A DNA stretch of 64,000 bases from Streptomyces albicerus (GTDB taxonomy: Bacteria; Actinomycetota; Actinomycetes; Streptomycetales; Streptomycetaceae), in assembly GCF_008905045.1 (NCBI RefSeq), contig NZ_VWMY01000022.1, positions 20,340 to 84,339 on the forward strand, written 5' to 3'. The notes beneath the pieces are model-generated. The model searched no databases and was not told the origin of the DNA. It saw only the letters and a program-made list of their open reading frames with translations. Below, piece after piece: positions 27,816 through 38,594 of the stretch (position 1 is the stretch's first letter; each line of letters opens with the position of its first letter). Both the position numbers and the translations under genes were made by a program.

Positions 27816-28817
27816 ATGGTGCGCGAAGCGCATTCGCATAAGGGTGGTGGCGGGCGACAGGAGGGGCAGAGTCGACATGTCCCGGTGATGCTCCAGCGGT
27901 GCCTGGACATGCTGGCGCCCGCACTGGAGCGGCCGGGAGCCGTGGTCGTCGACTGCACCCTCGGTCTCGGCGGGCACAGTGAGGCCCTGCTCACCCGGTT
28001 CCCCGAGGCCCGCCTGGTCGCCCTGGACCGCGACAAGGAGGCACTGCGCCTCTCCGGAGAGCGGCTCGCCCCCTTCGGTGACCGGGCCACCCTGGTGCAC
28101 GCGGTCTACGACGAACTCCCCGACGTGCTCGACCGCCTGGGCCTCCCGCACGTCCACGGCGTCCTCTTCGACCTCGGCGTCTCCTCCATGCAGCTCGACG
28201 AGGCGGACCGCGGCTTCGCATACGCCCAGGACGCCCCGCTCGACATGCGCATGGACCAGACGACCGGCATCAGCGCGGCCGAGGTGCTCAACACCTATCC
28301 GCCGGGCGAACTCGTACGGATCCTCAGGGCGTACGGCGAGGAGAAGCAGGCCAAGCGGATCGTGTCCGCGATCGTGCGCGAGCGCGAGAAGGAGCCCTTC
28401 AGCAACAGTGCCCGGCTCGTCGAGCTGATCCGCGACTCGCTGCCGCAGGCCGCCAAGCGCACCGGGGGCAACCCCGCCAAGCGCACCTTCCAGGCACTGC
28501 GCATCGAGGTCAACGGCGAGCTCACCGTCCTTGAGAGGGCGATCCCCGCCGCCGTGAAGGCACTCGCCGTGGGGGGCCGTATCGCCGTGCTGTCGTACCA
28601 CTCCCTGGAGGACCGGCTGGTCAAGCAGGTGTTCGCGGCGGGCGCCGCGAACACCGCGCCGCCCGGCCTGCCCGTCGTCCCCGAGCGCTACCAGCCCCGG
28701 CTCAAGCTGCTGACGCGCGGTGCCGAACTCCCCACCGAGGAAGAGGTCGCGGAGAACAGGCGGGCCGCCCCGGCCCGGCTGCGCGGGGCACAGCGCATCC
28801 GGGAGGAAGCCGAGTGA
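27816..28817 (+). CDS. rsmH: 16S rRNA (cytosine-1402-N4) methyltransferase
   Basis: A 333-residue SAM-dependent methyltransferase (formerly MraW) that modifies C1402 of 16S rRNA. Motifs are RHVPVML near the start, [17 protein letters not shown] (SAM site), [32 protein letters not shown] and [13 protein letters not shown]. Start choice is uncertain. ATG 27816 is the nearest in-frame ATG, but it adds about 15 residues before the family's usual start. A strong AGGAGGGG at 27858-27865 precedes an out-of-frame ATG rather than an in-frame one. It is the first gene of the dcw cluster. Confidence 0.93.
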   Translation: MVREAHSHKGGGGRQEGQSRHVPVMLQRCLDMLAPALERPGAVVVDCTLGLGGHSEALLTRFPEARLVALDRDKEALRLSGERLAPFGDRATLVHAVYDELPDVLDRLGLPHVHGVLFDLGVSSMQLDEADRGFAYAQDAPLDMRMDQTTGISAAEVLNTYPPGELVRILRAYGEEKQAKRIVSAIVREREKEPFSNSARLVELIRDSLPQAAKRTGGNPAKRTFQALRIEVNGELTVLERAIPAAVKALAVGGRIAVLSYHSLEDRLVKQVFAAGAANTAPPGLPVVPERYQPRLKLLTRGAELPTEEEVAENRRAAPARLRGAQRIREEAE

Positions 28818-28828
28818 CGGGAGAGCGT

Positions 28829-28942
28829 GTGAGTTGGACGGCCGAACTCACCGGGCTGGTGGGTTGGAAACTCGAACCCACCAGTCGGAATCCCGTACCC
28901 ATCAGTCGAAAACCCCAGCTCACCGGGAGGGTGAGTGAGTAG
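28829..28942 (+). CDS. Possible 37-residue ORF between rsmH and ftsL
   Basis: GTG 28829 follows CGGGAGA and reads 37 codons to a TAG at 28940-28942, overlapping the ftsL start. It is made mostly of 21-bp repeat units. About two thirds of third codon positions are G or C, below the level of neighbouring genes, so coding is doubtful. If translated, it would couple rsmH to ftsL. Confidence 0.25.
   Translation: MSWTAELTGLVGWKLEPTSRNPVPISRKPQLTGRVSE
28834..28926. repeat. Four degenerate 21-bp repeats before ftsL
   Basis: Units at 28834-28854, 28864-28884, 28885-28905 and 28906-28926 share the pattern T(T/C)G(G/A)A....C..(A/G)(C/A)(C/T)CA(C/T)C(A/G)G. The last three are contiguous. Each is exactly seven codons long. 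Confidence 0.7.
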
Positions 28943-29483
28943 GAAACCCGAACTGAGGGGGAGGGCGGCCCGGCTCGCGCGGCTCTTCCCGACGGGCTCA
29001 GGACAGGCGGCCCGTACGCCCTTCGTGCTCCTGGTGGTGCTACTGCTCGGCGGCGGCCTGATCGGACTCCTGGTCCTGAACTCCGCGCTCAGCGAAGGGT
29101 CGTTCAAGCTCGACGACCTCCAGAAGGACACCAAGAGCCTCACCGACGAGGAGCAGGCGCTCCAGCGGGACGTGGACGCCTACTCCGCCCCCGAGGCCCT
29201 CCAGCGCCGCGCCCGCGAGCTGGGCATGGTGCCCGGCGGCGACCCGGCCTTCCTCAACCCCGACGGCAGCGTCCGTGGCGTCCCCGGCGCGGCCGCCGAT
29301 CAGTCGTCCGTGTCCGTGCCCGTGCCCGTGATCCGCCCGCCCGAGGTGCTCGCTCCAGCACCGGCTCCGGTGCCCACCGGGACCCCGACGCCTACCGGGA
29401 CCCCGACGCCCCCCGCGGCGCCGGCTCCGGCCACGGAGCCGTCCCCGCAGCCCACGCCGCCTTCAACGACTCCCGGCAGGTGA
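28935..29483 (+). CDS. ftsL: FtsL-like septum formation protein
   Basis: A 182-residue bitopic membrane protein. A basic N-terminal segment (RKPELRGRAARLARLF), one membrane helix near 28-50 (PFVLLVVLLLGGGLIGLLVL) and a short coiled coil (about 58-98) match FtsL. The C-terminal half is Pro/Thr/Ala-rich (PTGTPTPTGTPTPP), probably an extended wall-spanning segment. FtsL works with FtsQ and FtsB to activate FtsWI. GTG 28935 follows GGGAGG closely. Its stop overlaps ftsI as GTGA. Confidence 0.85.
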   Translation: MSRKPELRGRAARLARLFPTGSGQAARTPFVLLVVLLLGGGLIGLLVLNSALSEGSFKLDDLQKDTKSLTDEEQALQRDVDAYSAPEALQRRARELGMVPGGDPAFLNPDGSVRGVPGAAADQSSVSVPVPVIRPPEVLAPAPAPVPTGTPTPTGTPTPPAAPAPATEPSPQPTPPSTTPGR

Positions 29484-31441
29484 CGGAAGTGTCCGACAGG
29501 GAACCCCCGCGCCGCCGGGTGCCCTCGCCCGCCCGGCCCGTACGACCCGGCGGCCGGCAGCGTCCCGGCCCGGGCGCCCGGCCCGCGCGCCGCCCGGCCA
29601 CGTCCCGGCCCCAGGGCCCGCGCGTCATCCGGCTCGGCAACCCCCGCCCGCGGCTGCGCCTGGTCAGCCTCGCCCTGACCCTGGTCGTGATCGCCTTCGT
29701 GGTGAGGCTCCTGCAGGTGCAGGCGGTCGACGCGAGCGAGTACACCGCCAAGGCGGAGCGGAACCGGTACCTCACCCACACGCTGGCCGCCGAGCGCGGC
29801 GGGATCACCGACCGCAACGGCGTCGACCTGGCGATCAGCGTGGACGCGAACGACATCACCGCCGACCCCACGCTGTTCACGCGCGAGGCGACGAAGATCG
29901 ACGACGCCCCCGAGCAGGCCGCCGCCCTGCTCGGCCCGATCCTCGACAAGGACCCCGACGAGCTCGCGAAGAAGCTCCGGACCAAGAACACCCGGTACGT
30001 CGTGCTCGCCCGCCGCCAGACCCCCCAGGTCTGGACGCAGATCAAGGACCTGAAGAGCACGCTCGCCGACAAGGCCGCCGAGGACAAGACGGCCGTGAAC
30101 GTCCTGGCGGGCGTCCTCCAGGAGCCCAGCAGCAAGCGGGTCTATCCGAACGGCGACCTCGGCGCCGGGATTCTGGGCTGGGTCAACGCCGACGGCAAGG
30201 GCGGCGGCGGTATCGAGCGGAAGCTGAACGAGGACCTGTCCGGCAAGGACGGCGAGATCCGCTACGCCCAGTCCGGCGGCCGCCAGGTGCCGACCGCGGG
30301 CTCCACCGAGAAGCCCGCCGTGGCGGGCTCCCAGGTCGAGCTGACGATCGACCGCGACATCCAGTGGGCCGCGCAGAACGCCATCACCGAGCAGGTGAAG
30401 GAGTCCAAGGCGGACCGCGGGTACGTCATAGTGCAGGACAACAAGACCGGCGAGATCCTCGCGATGGCCAACGCGCCCGGCTTCGACCCGAACGACCTCT
30501 CCCAGGCCGACGCGAACGCCCTGCACAACTGGAGCCTCGAAGACGCCTACGAGCCCGGCTCCACCGCCAAGCTCATGTCGATGGCCGCCGTCCTGGAGGA
30601 GAACGCCGCCACGCCCGCGACCCACGTGACCGTGCCCAACCGGCTGCACCGCGGCGACCGGCTCTTCCGCGACGACATCGACCACCCGACCTGGTACCTG
30701 ACCCTCAACGGGGTCCTCGCCAAGTCCAGCAACATCGGCACCATCCTCGCGACCGGCCAGCTCGGCAGGACGCAGAAGGAGGCCAACCAGGTCCTCTACT
30801 CATATCTGCGCAAGTTCGGCATCGGCGGCTCCACCGGGCTCGGCTTCCCCGGCGAGACCAAGGGCATCCTCGCGCCCGCCGACCAGTGGTCGACCTCCCA
30901 GCAGTACACGATTCCTTTCGGCCAGGGCATGTCCATCAACGCGATGCAGGCGGCCTCCGTCTACTCGACCATCGCCAACGGCGGCGTACGTATCGAGCCG
31001 ACACTCGTCCGCGGCACGAAGGGACCCGACGGACGCTTCACTCCGGCCGCCAAGCCCAAGAAGACAAGGGTCGTCAGCGAGAAGACGGCGAAAACCCTGG
31101 CGCAGATGCTGGAGTCCGTCGTGGACGACCGGGAGGGCACCGGCACCAAGGCGCGCATCCCCGGCTACCGCGTCGCGGGCAAGACCGGCACGGCCAACCG
31201 CGTGGATCCGGCCACCGGCCGCTACAACGGCTACACCTCGTCGTTCGCCGGATTCGCGCCCGCGGACAACCCCCGGGTCACCGTCTACTGCGCGATCCAG
31301 AACGCCACCGAGGGGAGCTACTTCGGCGGTCAGATCTGCGGGCCCGTCTACAAGGAAGTCCTGGAGTTCGCCCTGAAAACCCTCCAGGTGCCGCCCACCG
31401 GGGCCGCGCCCGCCAGACTCCCCGTCACCTTCACACCCTGA
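29480..31441 (+). CDS. ftsI: Peptidoglycan D,D-transpeptidase FtsI (class B PBP)
   Basis: A 653-residue septal transpeptidase that cross-links peptidoglycan with FtsW. A cytoplasmic Arg/Pro-rich tail and a helix near 55-75 precede the PBP dimerisation domain (about 95-270). The transpeptidase domain has the STAK active-site motif (EPGSTAKLMSMAA), KSSN and the KTG motif in VAGKTGTANR. GTG 29480 overlaps the ftsL stop by four bases. The C-terminus lacks PASTA domains. Confidence 0.95.
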   Translation: MTEVSDREPPRRRVPSPARPVRPGGRQRPGPGARPARRPATSRPQGPRVIRLGNPRPRLRLVSLALTLVVIAFVVRLLQVQAVDASEYTAKAERNRYLTHTLAAERGGITDRNGVDLAISVDANDITADPTLFTREATKIDDAPEQAAALLGPILDKDPDELAKKLRTKNTRYVVLARRQTPQVWTQIKDLKSTLADKAAEDKTAVNVLAGVLQEPSSKRVYPNGDLGAGILGWVNADGKGGGGIERKLNEDLSGKDGEIRYAQSGGRQVPTAGSTEKPAVAGSQVELTIDRDIQWAAQNAITEQVKESKADRGYVIVQDNKTGEILAMANAPGFDPNDLSQADANALHNWSLEDAYEPGSTAKLMSMAAVLEENAATPATHVTVPNRLHRGDRLFRDDIDHPTWYLTLNGVLAKSSNIGTILATGQLGRTQKEANQVLYSYLRKFGIGGSTGLGFPGETKGILAPADQWSTSQQYTIPFGQGMSINAMQAASVYSTIANGGVRIEPTLVRGTKGPDGRFTPAAKPKKTRVVSEKTAKTLAQMLESVVDDREGTGTKARIPGYRVAGKTGTANRVDPATGRYNGYTSSFAGFAPADNPRVTVYCAIQNATEGSYFGGQICGPVYKEVLEFALKTLQVPPTGAAPARLPVTFTP

Positions 31442-31646
31442 TCAGCACCGACCGGAACACTCCGCGCCACCATCCGGACCACCCACCAGGAACCAGCCCG
31501 TGACAACGATCACTCCCGACCCCGGGAACCACGGCCCGCCGCACACCGCGCCAGGCCCCTCGCTTCGCTCCCCTGGGGGTGCGCCCGGTACGCTCACCGC
31601 CGTGCCACACGCTGATCAGTCCCAAACCACCCAGAAGGGCGTTCCT

Positions 31647-33176
31647 GTGACATATCCGGGGCCGCCACGACCGGTTCAGAACTCCGCCACACCCCTCGCG
31701 GAGCTCGCCGATCAGGTGGGTGTCGAACCGCCGGAGACACCGAAGGGCGCGGTCGAGATCACGGGTATCACCCATGACTCGCGCGCCGTGCGCCCCGGCG
31801 ACCTCTACGCCGCGCTGCCCGGCGCCCGGATGCACGGCGCCGACTTCGTGACGCAGGCGGCCGGCCTCGGTGCCGTCGCCGTGCTGACCGACCCGACGGG
31901 CGCCGAGCGTGCCGCGTCCACCGGTCTGCCGGTCCTCGTCGTCGGGGACCCGCGCGGACGGATGGGCGAGCTGGCTGCCTCGATCTACGGCCATCCCGGG
32001 CGCGGCCTGCTCCAGATCGGGATCACCGGCACGTCCGGCAAGACCACGACGGCGTACCTCGTCGAAGGCGGTCTGAAGACGGTCCGCAGTACCGGACTGA
32101 TCGGCACCGTGGAGATGCGCATCGGTGACGAGCGCATCAAGTCGGAGCGCACGACCCCCGAGGCCACCGACCTCCAGGCACTGTTCGCCGTCATGCGCGA
32201 GCGTGGCGTCGACGCGGTCGCCATGGAGGTCTCCAGCCACGCGCTGGTCCTCGGCCGGGTCGACGGCTGCGTCTTCGACATCGCGGTCTTCAACAACCTC
32301 AGCCCGGAACACATGGAGTTCCACTCCGACATGGAGGACTACTACCGGGCCAAGGCACAGCTGTTCACGCCGAAACGAAGCAAGCTCGGCGTGGTCAACT
32401 TCGACGACGAGTACGGACGGAGGCTCGCCAAGGAAGCCACCGTCCCCGTGGTCACGTTCTCCGCGGAGGGACACCCGGACGCCGACTGGCGCGCCGAGGA
32501 GGTCCAGGTCGGCCCGATGGACTCGGTCTTCGTCGCCATCGGCCCCAAGGGCGAGCGGATCACCGCCAAGTCGCCGCTCGCCGGCCCCTTCAACGTCGCC
32601 AACACGCTCGCCGCGATCGTCTCCCTCGCCGTCGCCGGGCTCGACCCGCAGACCGCGGCGGACGGCATCGCCGCCGTACCGGGCGTGCCCGGCCGGCTGG
32701 AGCGCGTGGACGCGGGACAGCCGTACCTCGCGGTCGTCGACTACGCGCACAAGACGGACGCCGTCGAGTCCGTCCTGCGGGCCCTGCGCAAGGTCACCGA
32801 GGGCAAACTGCACATCGTGCTCGGCTGCGGCGGCGACCGGGACAAGACCAAGCGGATGCCGATGGGTGCCGCCGCGGCCCGGCTCGCCGACACGGCCGTA
32901 CTGACCTCCGACAACCCCCGCGGCGAGGACCCCCTCGCGATCCTCGCCACGATGCTCGCCGGCGCCGCCGAGGTGCCGGCGCACGAGCGCGGAGAGGTCC
33001 AGGTCTTCGAGGACCGGGCCGCCGCGATCGCCGCGGCCGTCGCCCGCGCACAGCCGGGCGACACCGTGCTGGTCGCGGGCAAGGGCCATGAGCAGGGCCA
33101 GGACATCGCCGGAGTGGTCCGTCCCTTCGACGACCGCCAGGTGCTTCGCGAAGCTATCCAGAAGACCCAGGGATGA
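31647..33176 (+). CDS. murE: UDP-MurNAc-L-Ala-D-Glu:2,6-diaminopimelate ligase
   Basis: A 509-residue cytoplasmic ligase adding diaminopimelate to the UDP-MurNAc dipeptide. The ATP loop is GITGTSGKTTT. LTSDNPRGEDP carries the DNPR motif that marks DAP-adding MurE enzymes. I chose GTG 31647 because AGAAGGG lies at 31633-31639 with ideal spacing and the length is then normal. Reading from GTG 31500 would add 49 low-complexity residues. The 205-base gap after ftsI contains a TACGCT sequence and a possible leaderless GTG at 31602, so a separate promoter is possible. Confidence 0.95.
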   Translation: MTYPGPPRPVQNSATPLAELADQVGVEPPETPKGAVEITGITHDSRAVRPGDLYAALPGARMHGADFVTQAAGLGAVAVLTDPTGAERAASTGLPVLVVGDPRGRMGELAASIYGHPGRGLLQIGITGTSGKTTTAYLVEGGLKTVRSTGLIGTVEMRIGDERIKSERTTPEATDLQALFAVMRERGVDAVAMEVSSHALVLGRVDGCVFDIAVFNNLSPEHMEFHSDMEDYYRAKAQLFTPKRSKLGVVNFDDEYGRRLAKEATVPVVTFSAEGHPDADWRAEEVQVGPMDSVFVAIGPKGERITAKSPLAGPFNVANTLAAIVSLAVAGLDPQTAADGIAAVPGVPGRLERVDAGQPYLAVVDYAHKTDAVESVLRALRKVTEGKLHIVLGCGGDRDKTKRMPMGAAAARLADTAVLTSDNPRGEDPLAILATMLAGAAEVPAHERGEVQVFEDRAAAIAAAVARAQPGDTVLVAGKGHEQGQDIAGVVRPFDDRQVLREAIQKTQG

Positions 33177-33180
33177 ACTT

Positions 33181-34596
33181 GTGATCGCCCTCTCTCTCGC
33201 CGAGATCGCCTCAGTCGTCGGCGGGCAGACACACGACATACCGGATCCGTCGGTCCAGGTCACCGGACGGGTCGTCAGAGACTCCCGTGAGGTGGAGCCA
33301 GGCAGCCTGTTCGTCGCCTTCGCGGGCGAGCGCGTGGACGGCCACGACTACGCCGCGGACGTCGTCGCGGCGGGCGCGGCGGCCGTCCTGGCCGCCCGGC
33401 CCGTGGGAGTCCCCGCGATCGTCGTGGACGACGTCCAGGCGGCCCTCGGCGCCCTCGCGCGACACGTCGTCGAACGGCTCGGCGCGACCCTCGTGGCCCT
33501 CACCGGCTCCGCGGGCAAGACCAGCACCAAGGACCTGATCGCGCAGGTGCTCCAGCGCAAGGCGCCGACGGTCTACACGCCGGGCTCGCTCAACAACGAG
33601 ATCGGGCTGCCGCTCACCGCGCTCAGCGCCACCGAGGAGACCCGGTTCCTCGTCCTGGAGATGGGCGCCCGCGGCCTCGGCCACATCCGCTACCTCACGG
33701 ATCTGACGCCCCCGAAGATCGGCCTCGTCCTGAACGTGGGCACCGCCCACATCGGCGAGTTCGGCGGCCGCGAACAAATCGCCCAGGCCAAGGGCGAGTT
33801 GGTGGAGGGGCTCCCCTCGGCGGATGCCGGCGGCGCAGCGATCCTGAACGCCGACGACCCCCTCGTACGGGCCATGGCCTCGCGTACGAAGGCACGCGTG
33901 ATCCTCTTCGGAGAGTCCGGCGAAGCGGACGTACGGGCCGAGAACGTGCGGCTCACGGAGAGCGGACAGCCCTCGTTCAGCCTTCACACACCCTCCGGGT
34001 GCAGCGAAGTGACCATGCGCCTGTACGGTGAGCACCACGTGTCGAACGCGCTCGCCGCGGCCGCCGTCGCCCATGAGCTGGGCATGTCCGCAGACGAGAT
34101 CGCCACCGCGCTCTCCGAGGCGGGCACCCTCTCCCGCTGGCGGATGGAGGTCACCGAGCGCCCGGACGGCGTGACGGTCGTCAACGACGCCTACAACGCG
34201 AACCCCGAGTCCATGCGAGCCGCCCTGCGCGCGCTCGTGGCCATGGGCAAGGGGCGGCGGACCTGGGCGGTGCTCGGTCAGATGGCCGAGCTCGGGGACG
34301 AGGCGCTCGCCGAGCACGACGCGGTCGGACGGCTCGCCGTCCGGCTCAACGTCAGCAAGCTCGTCGCGGTCGGGGGCAGGGAAGCGTCCTGGCTGCAACT
34401 GGGCGCATATAACGAGGGTTCGTGGGGTGAGGAGTCGGTGCACGTGTCCGACGCACAGTCGGCGATCGACCTGTTGCGCAGTCAATTGCGCCCGGGAGAC
34501 GTCGTACTCGTGAAGGCGTCCCGGTCGGTCGGGCTCGAACGGGTGGCGCTGGCGCTGCTCGACAGCGGTGCCGAGGGTGAGGTTGCCGCCCGATGA
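33181..34596 (+). CDS. murF: UDP-MurNAc-tripeptide:D-Ala-D-Ala ligase
   Basis: A 471-residue Mur ligase that completes the cytoplasmic pentapeptide precursor. The ATP loop is [13 protein letters not shown]; other family blocks are [34 protein letters not shown] and GQMAELG. GTG 33181 is four bases after the murE stop, with AGGGATGA upstream. Its stop overlaps the mraY start as ATGA, so expression is coupled. Confidence 0.95.
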   Translation: MIALSLAEIASVVGGQTHDIPDPSVQVTGRVVRDSREVEPGSLFVAFAGERVDGHDYAADVVAAGAAAVLAARPVGVPAIVVDDVQAALGALARHVVERLGATLVALTGSAGKTSTKDLIAQVLQRKAPTVYTPGSLNNEIGLPLTALSATEETRFLVLEMGARGLGHIRYLTDLTPPKIGLVLNVGTAHIGEFGGREQIAQAKGELVEGLPSADAGGAAILNADDPLVRAMASRTKARVILFGESGEADVRAENVRLTESGQPSFSLHTPSGCSEVTMRLYGEHHVSNALAAAAVAHELGMSADEIATALSEAGTLSRWRMEVTERPDGVTVVNDAYNANPESMRAALRALVAMGKGRRTWAVLGQMAELGDEALAEHDAVGRLAVRLNVSKLVAVGGREASWLQLGAYNEGSWGEESVHVSDAQSAIDLLRSQLRPGDVVLVKASRSVGLERVALALLDSGAEGEVAAR

Positions 34597-35647
34597 TGAA
34601 CCAGATCCTGTTCGCGGGCGTCATCGGCCTCTTCCTGACGCTGGTCGGCACCCCGCTGCTGATCAAGCTCCTGGCGCGGAAGGGCTACGGCCAGTACATC
34701 CGCGACGACGGCCCGCGGGAGCACCACAGCAAGCGCGGTACCCCGACCATGGGTGGTATCGCCTTCATCCTCGCGACGATCATCGCGTACTTCCTGAGCA
34801 AGGTGATCACCGGCAAGCCGCCGACGTTCTCCGGACTGCTGGTGCTCGGTCTCATGGCGGGCATGGGTCTGGTCGGATTCCTCGACGACTACATCAAGAT
34901 CGTCAAGCGGCGGTCGCTCGGTCTGCGGGCCAAGGCGAAGATGGCCGGACAGCTGATCGTCGGTGTCTCCTTCGCGGTGCTCTCGCTGCAGTTCGCGGAC
35001 AACCGCAACAACACCCCGGCCTCCACCAAGCTCTCCTTCGTGCAGGACTTCGGCTGGTCCATCGGCCCGGTGCTGTTCGTGGTCTGGGCGCTGTTCATGA
35101 TCCTCGCGATGTCGAACGGCGTGAACCTGACGGACGGTCTCGACGGCCTCGCCACCGGCGCCTCCGTGATGGTCTTCGGCGCGTACACGTTCATCGGCGT
35201 CTGGCAGTTCCAGGAGTCCTGCGCCAACGCGCAGACCCTGACCAACCCGGCCGCCTGTTACGAAGTACGAGATCCACTCGACCTCGCCGTCGTCGCCGCG
35301 GCCCTGATGGGCGCCTGCTTCGGCTTCCTGTGGTGGAACACCTCGCCCGCCAAGATCTTCATGGGGGACACCGGTTCCCTCGCGCTCGGCGGCGCGCTGG
35401 CCGGTCTCGCCATCTGCTCCCGCACCGAGCTGCTGGTCGCGCTGCTCGGCGGTCTCTTCGTCCTCATCACCATGTCGGTCGTCATCCAGGTCGGCTCGTT
35501 CCGCCTCACCGGCAAGCGCGTCTTCCGCATGGCACCGCTGCAGCACCACTTCGAACTCAAGGGGTGGTCCGAAGTCCTTGTGGTGGTCCGCTTCTGGATC
35601 ATCCAGGGCATGTGCGTGATCGTCGGTCTCGGTCTCTTCTACGCGGG

Positions 35648-35666
<19 letters not shown>
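34593..35666 (+). CDS. mraY: Phospho-MurNAc-pentapeptide transferase
   Basis: A 357-residue polytopic enzyme with about ten helices that transfers phospho-MurNAc-pentapeptide to undecaprenyl phosphate, forming lipid I. Conserved catalytic Asp and His motifs are visible: [31 protein letters not shown] and [15 protein letters not shown] 34593 overlaps murF, and the stop overlaps or nears the murD start. Confidence 0.96.
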
Positions 35667-37087
<1,421 letters not shown>

Positions 37088-37135
37088 CCCGGGTCCGCCT
37101 TGCCTGGCGGCGCCGGGCACACCTGGGAGGGACGC

Positions 37136-37237
37136 GTGACACGGATCCGGCTGGGGCTTCGTCGGCGGCTTTCCGCCGGTGGCACGGCACTGTGCCGACC
37201 CTCCCACCCTGTGGCAGGTGCCGCCGATGCCCAGTAG
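37136..37237 (+). CDS. Possible 33-residue leader ORF before ftsW
   Basis: GTG 37136 follows GGGAGGG (37125-37131) with good spacing and reads 33 codons to a TAG at 37235-37237. It overlaps the ftsW ATG (37227) in another frame. The product is basic (RIRLGLRRRL). GC at third positions is about two thirds, below the neighbours. It may be a coupling leader or chance. Confidence 0.3.
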   Translation: MTRIRLGLRRRLSAGGTALCRPSHPVAGAADAQ

Positions 37238-38588
37238 CCGCACCGGGCGTCCTCCCGCCCAGCGGGCCGCCAAACGGCCCGCTGCGCCGCGTACCCCGCG
37301 CGACAACCCCGTACGCCGCCTCTACACCCGTGCACGCCGTGCCTGGGACCGTCCGCTCACCGCGTACTACCTGATCCTCGGCGGCAGCCTGCTGATCACC
37401 GTGCTCGGTCTGGTGATGGTGTACTCGGCCTCGCAGATCACCGCGCTGCAGCTGTCGCTGCCGGGGTCGTACTTCTTCCGCAAGCAGTTCCTCGCGGCCG
37501 TGCTCGGCAGTCTGCTGCTGCTCGCGGCCTCGCGGATGCCGTCCAAGCTGCACCGGGCGCTGGCGTATCCGATGCTGCTGGGCTCGGTCTTCCTGATGAT
37601 CCTCGTCCAGGTGCCGGGGATAGGAGTCGCGGTCAACGGCAACCAGAACTGGATCTCGGTCGGTGGCCCCTTCCAGCTGCAGCCCAGCGAGTTCGGCAAG
37701 CTCGCGCTCGTCCTCTGGGGAGCCGATCTGCTCGCCCGCAAACAGGACAAGCGGCTGCTGACCCAGTGGAAGCACATGCTGGTGCCGCTCGTGCCGGTCG
37801 CCTTCATGCTGCTCGGACTGATCATGCTCGGCGGCGACATGGGCACGGCGATCATCCTCACCGCGATCCTGTTCGGGCTGCTGTGGCTCGCGGGGGCGCC
37901 GACCCGGCTCTTCGGGGGCGTGCTCGCCGTCGCCGCGACCATCGGCGTCATCCTCATCAAGACCAGCCCGAACCGCATGGCGCGCCTCGCCTGCCTCGGC
38001 GCCACCGAGCCGGGCCCCGGCGACACCTGCTGGCAGGCCGTGCACGGCATCTACGCCCTCGCCTCCGGCGGGCTCTTCGGATCGGGCCTCGGCGCCAGTG
38101 TGGAAAAATGGGGGCAACTGCCCGAAGCACACACGGACTTCATCTTCGCGATCACCGGTGAGGAACTGGGCCTCGCGGGGACGCTGTCGGTGCTCGCACT
38201 CTTCGCGGCTCTAGGCTATGCGGGCATCCGCGTGGCCGGACGCACGGAGGACCCCTTCGTGAGGTACGCCGCGGGAGGCGTGACCACCTGGATCACGGCC
38301 CAGGCCGTGATCAACATCGGTGCGGTGCTCGGCCTGCTGCCGATCGCCGGAGTCCCGCTCCCGCTGTTCTCCTACGGGGGTTCCGCCCTGCTTCCGACCA
38401 TGTTCGCCATCGGGCTGCTGATCGCCTTCGCGCGAGAGGATCCCGCTGCGCGGGCGGCGCTTGCGATGCGGCAGCCCCGCTTTGGCAGAAAGCGGGCTGC
38501 GGTGAGAGGCTCTGTGGCTGATCGGGGCCCTCGGAAGTGGAACACGATGCGACGGCGTGCCTCGGCGCGTTCGTCCGGAGAGCGGTGA
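37227..38588 (+). CDS. ftsW: Lipid II glycosyltransferase / flippase-family protein FtsW
   Basis: A 453-residue SEDS protein that polymerises septal glycan strands with FtsI. A basic cytoplasmic N-terminus (about 1-45) precedes ten helices. Family motifs include NWISVGGPFQLQPSEFGKLAL, GDMGTAIIL, EAHTDFIFAITGEELG, and GVPLPLFSYGGSALL near the C-terminus. The C-terminal tail is Arg-rich. I chose ATG 37227, where the protein has normal length; GTG 37179 is also open. Confidence 0.95.
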   Translation: MPSSRTGRPPAQRAAKRPAAPRTPRDNPVRRLYTRARRAWDRPLTAYYLILGGSLLITVLGLVMVYSASQITALQLSLPGSYFFRKQFLAAVLGSLLLLAASRMPSKLHRALAYPMLLGSVFLMILVQVPGIGVAVNGNQNWISVGGPFQLQPSEFGKLALVLWGADLLARKQDKRLLTQWKHMLVPLVPVAFMLLGLIMLGGDMGTAIILTAILFGLLWLAGAPTRLFGGVLAVAATIGVILIKTSPNRMARLACLGATEPGPGDTCWQAVHGIYALASGGLFGSGLGASVEKWGQLPEAHTDFIFAITGEELGLAGTLSVLALFAALGYAGIRVAGRTEDPFVRYAAGGVTTWITAQAVINIGAVLGLLPIAGVPLPLFSYGGSALLPTMFAIGLLIAFAREDPAARAALAMRQPRFGRKRAAVRGSVADRGPRKWNTMRRRASARSSGER

Positions 38589-38594
38589 ATTTCG

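Noticed and set aside
27858-27880. Strong AGGAGGGG followed by ATG inside the rsmH N-terminal region
   Set aside because: The ATG is out of frame and meets a stop after three codons, so it is not a gene start; kept only as a note on rsmH start uncertainty.
28720-28938. 72-codon frame with THQS repeats at the rsmH-ftsL junction
   Set aside because: Overlaps rsmH in another frame and has no ribosome binding site; the repeats are explained by the 21-bp units.
31431-33263. 610-codon frame opposite murE
   Set aside because: Shadow frame; murE is complete and conserved.
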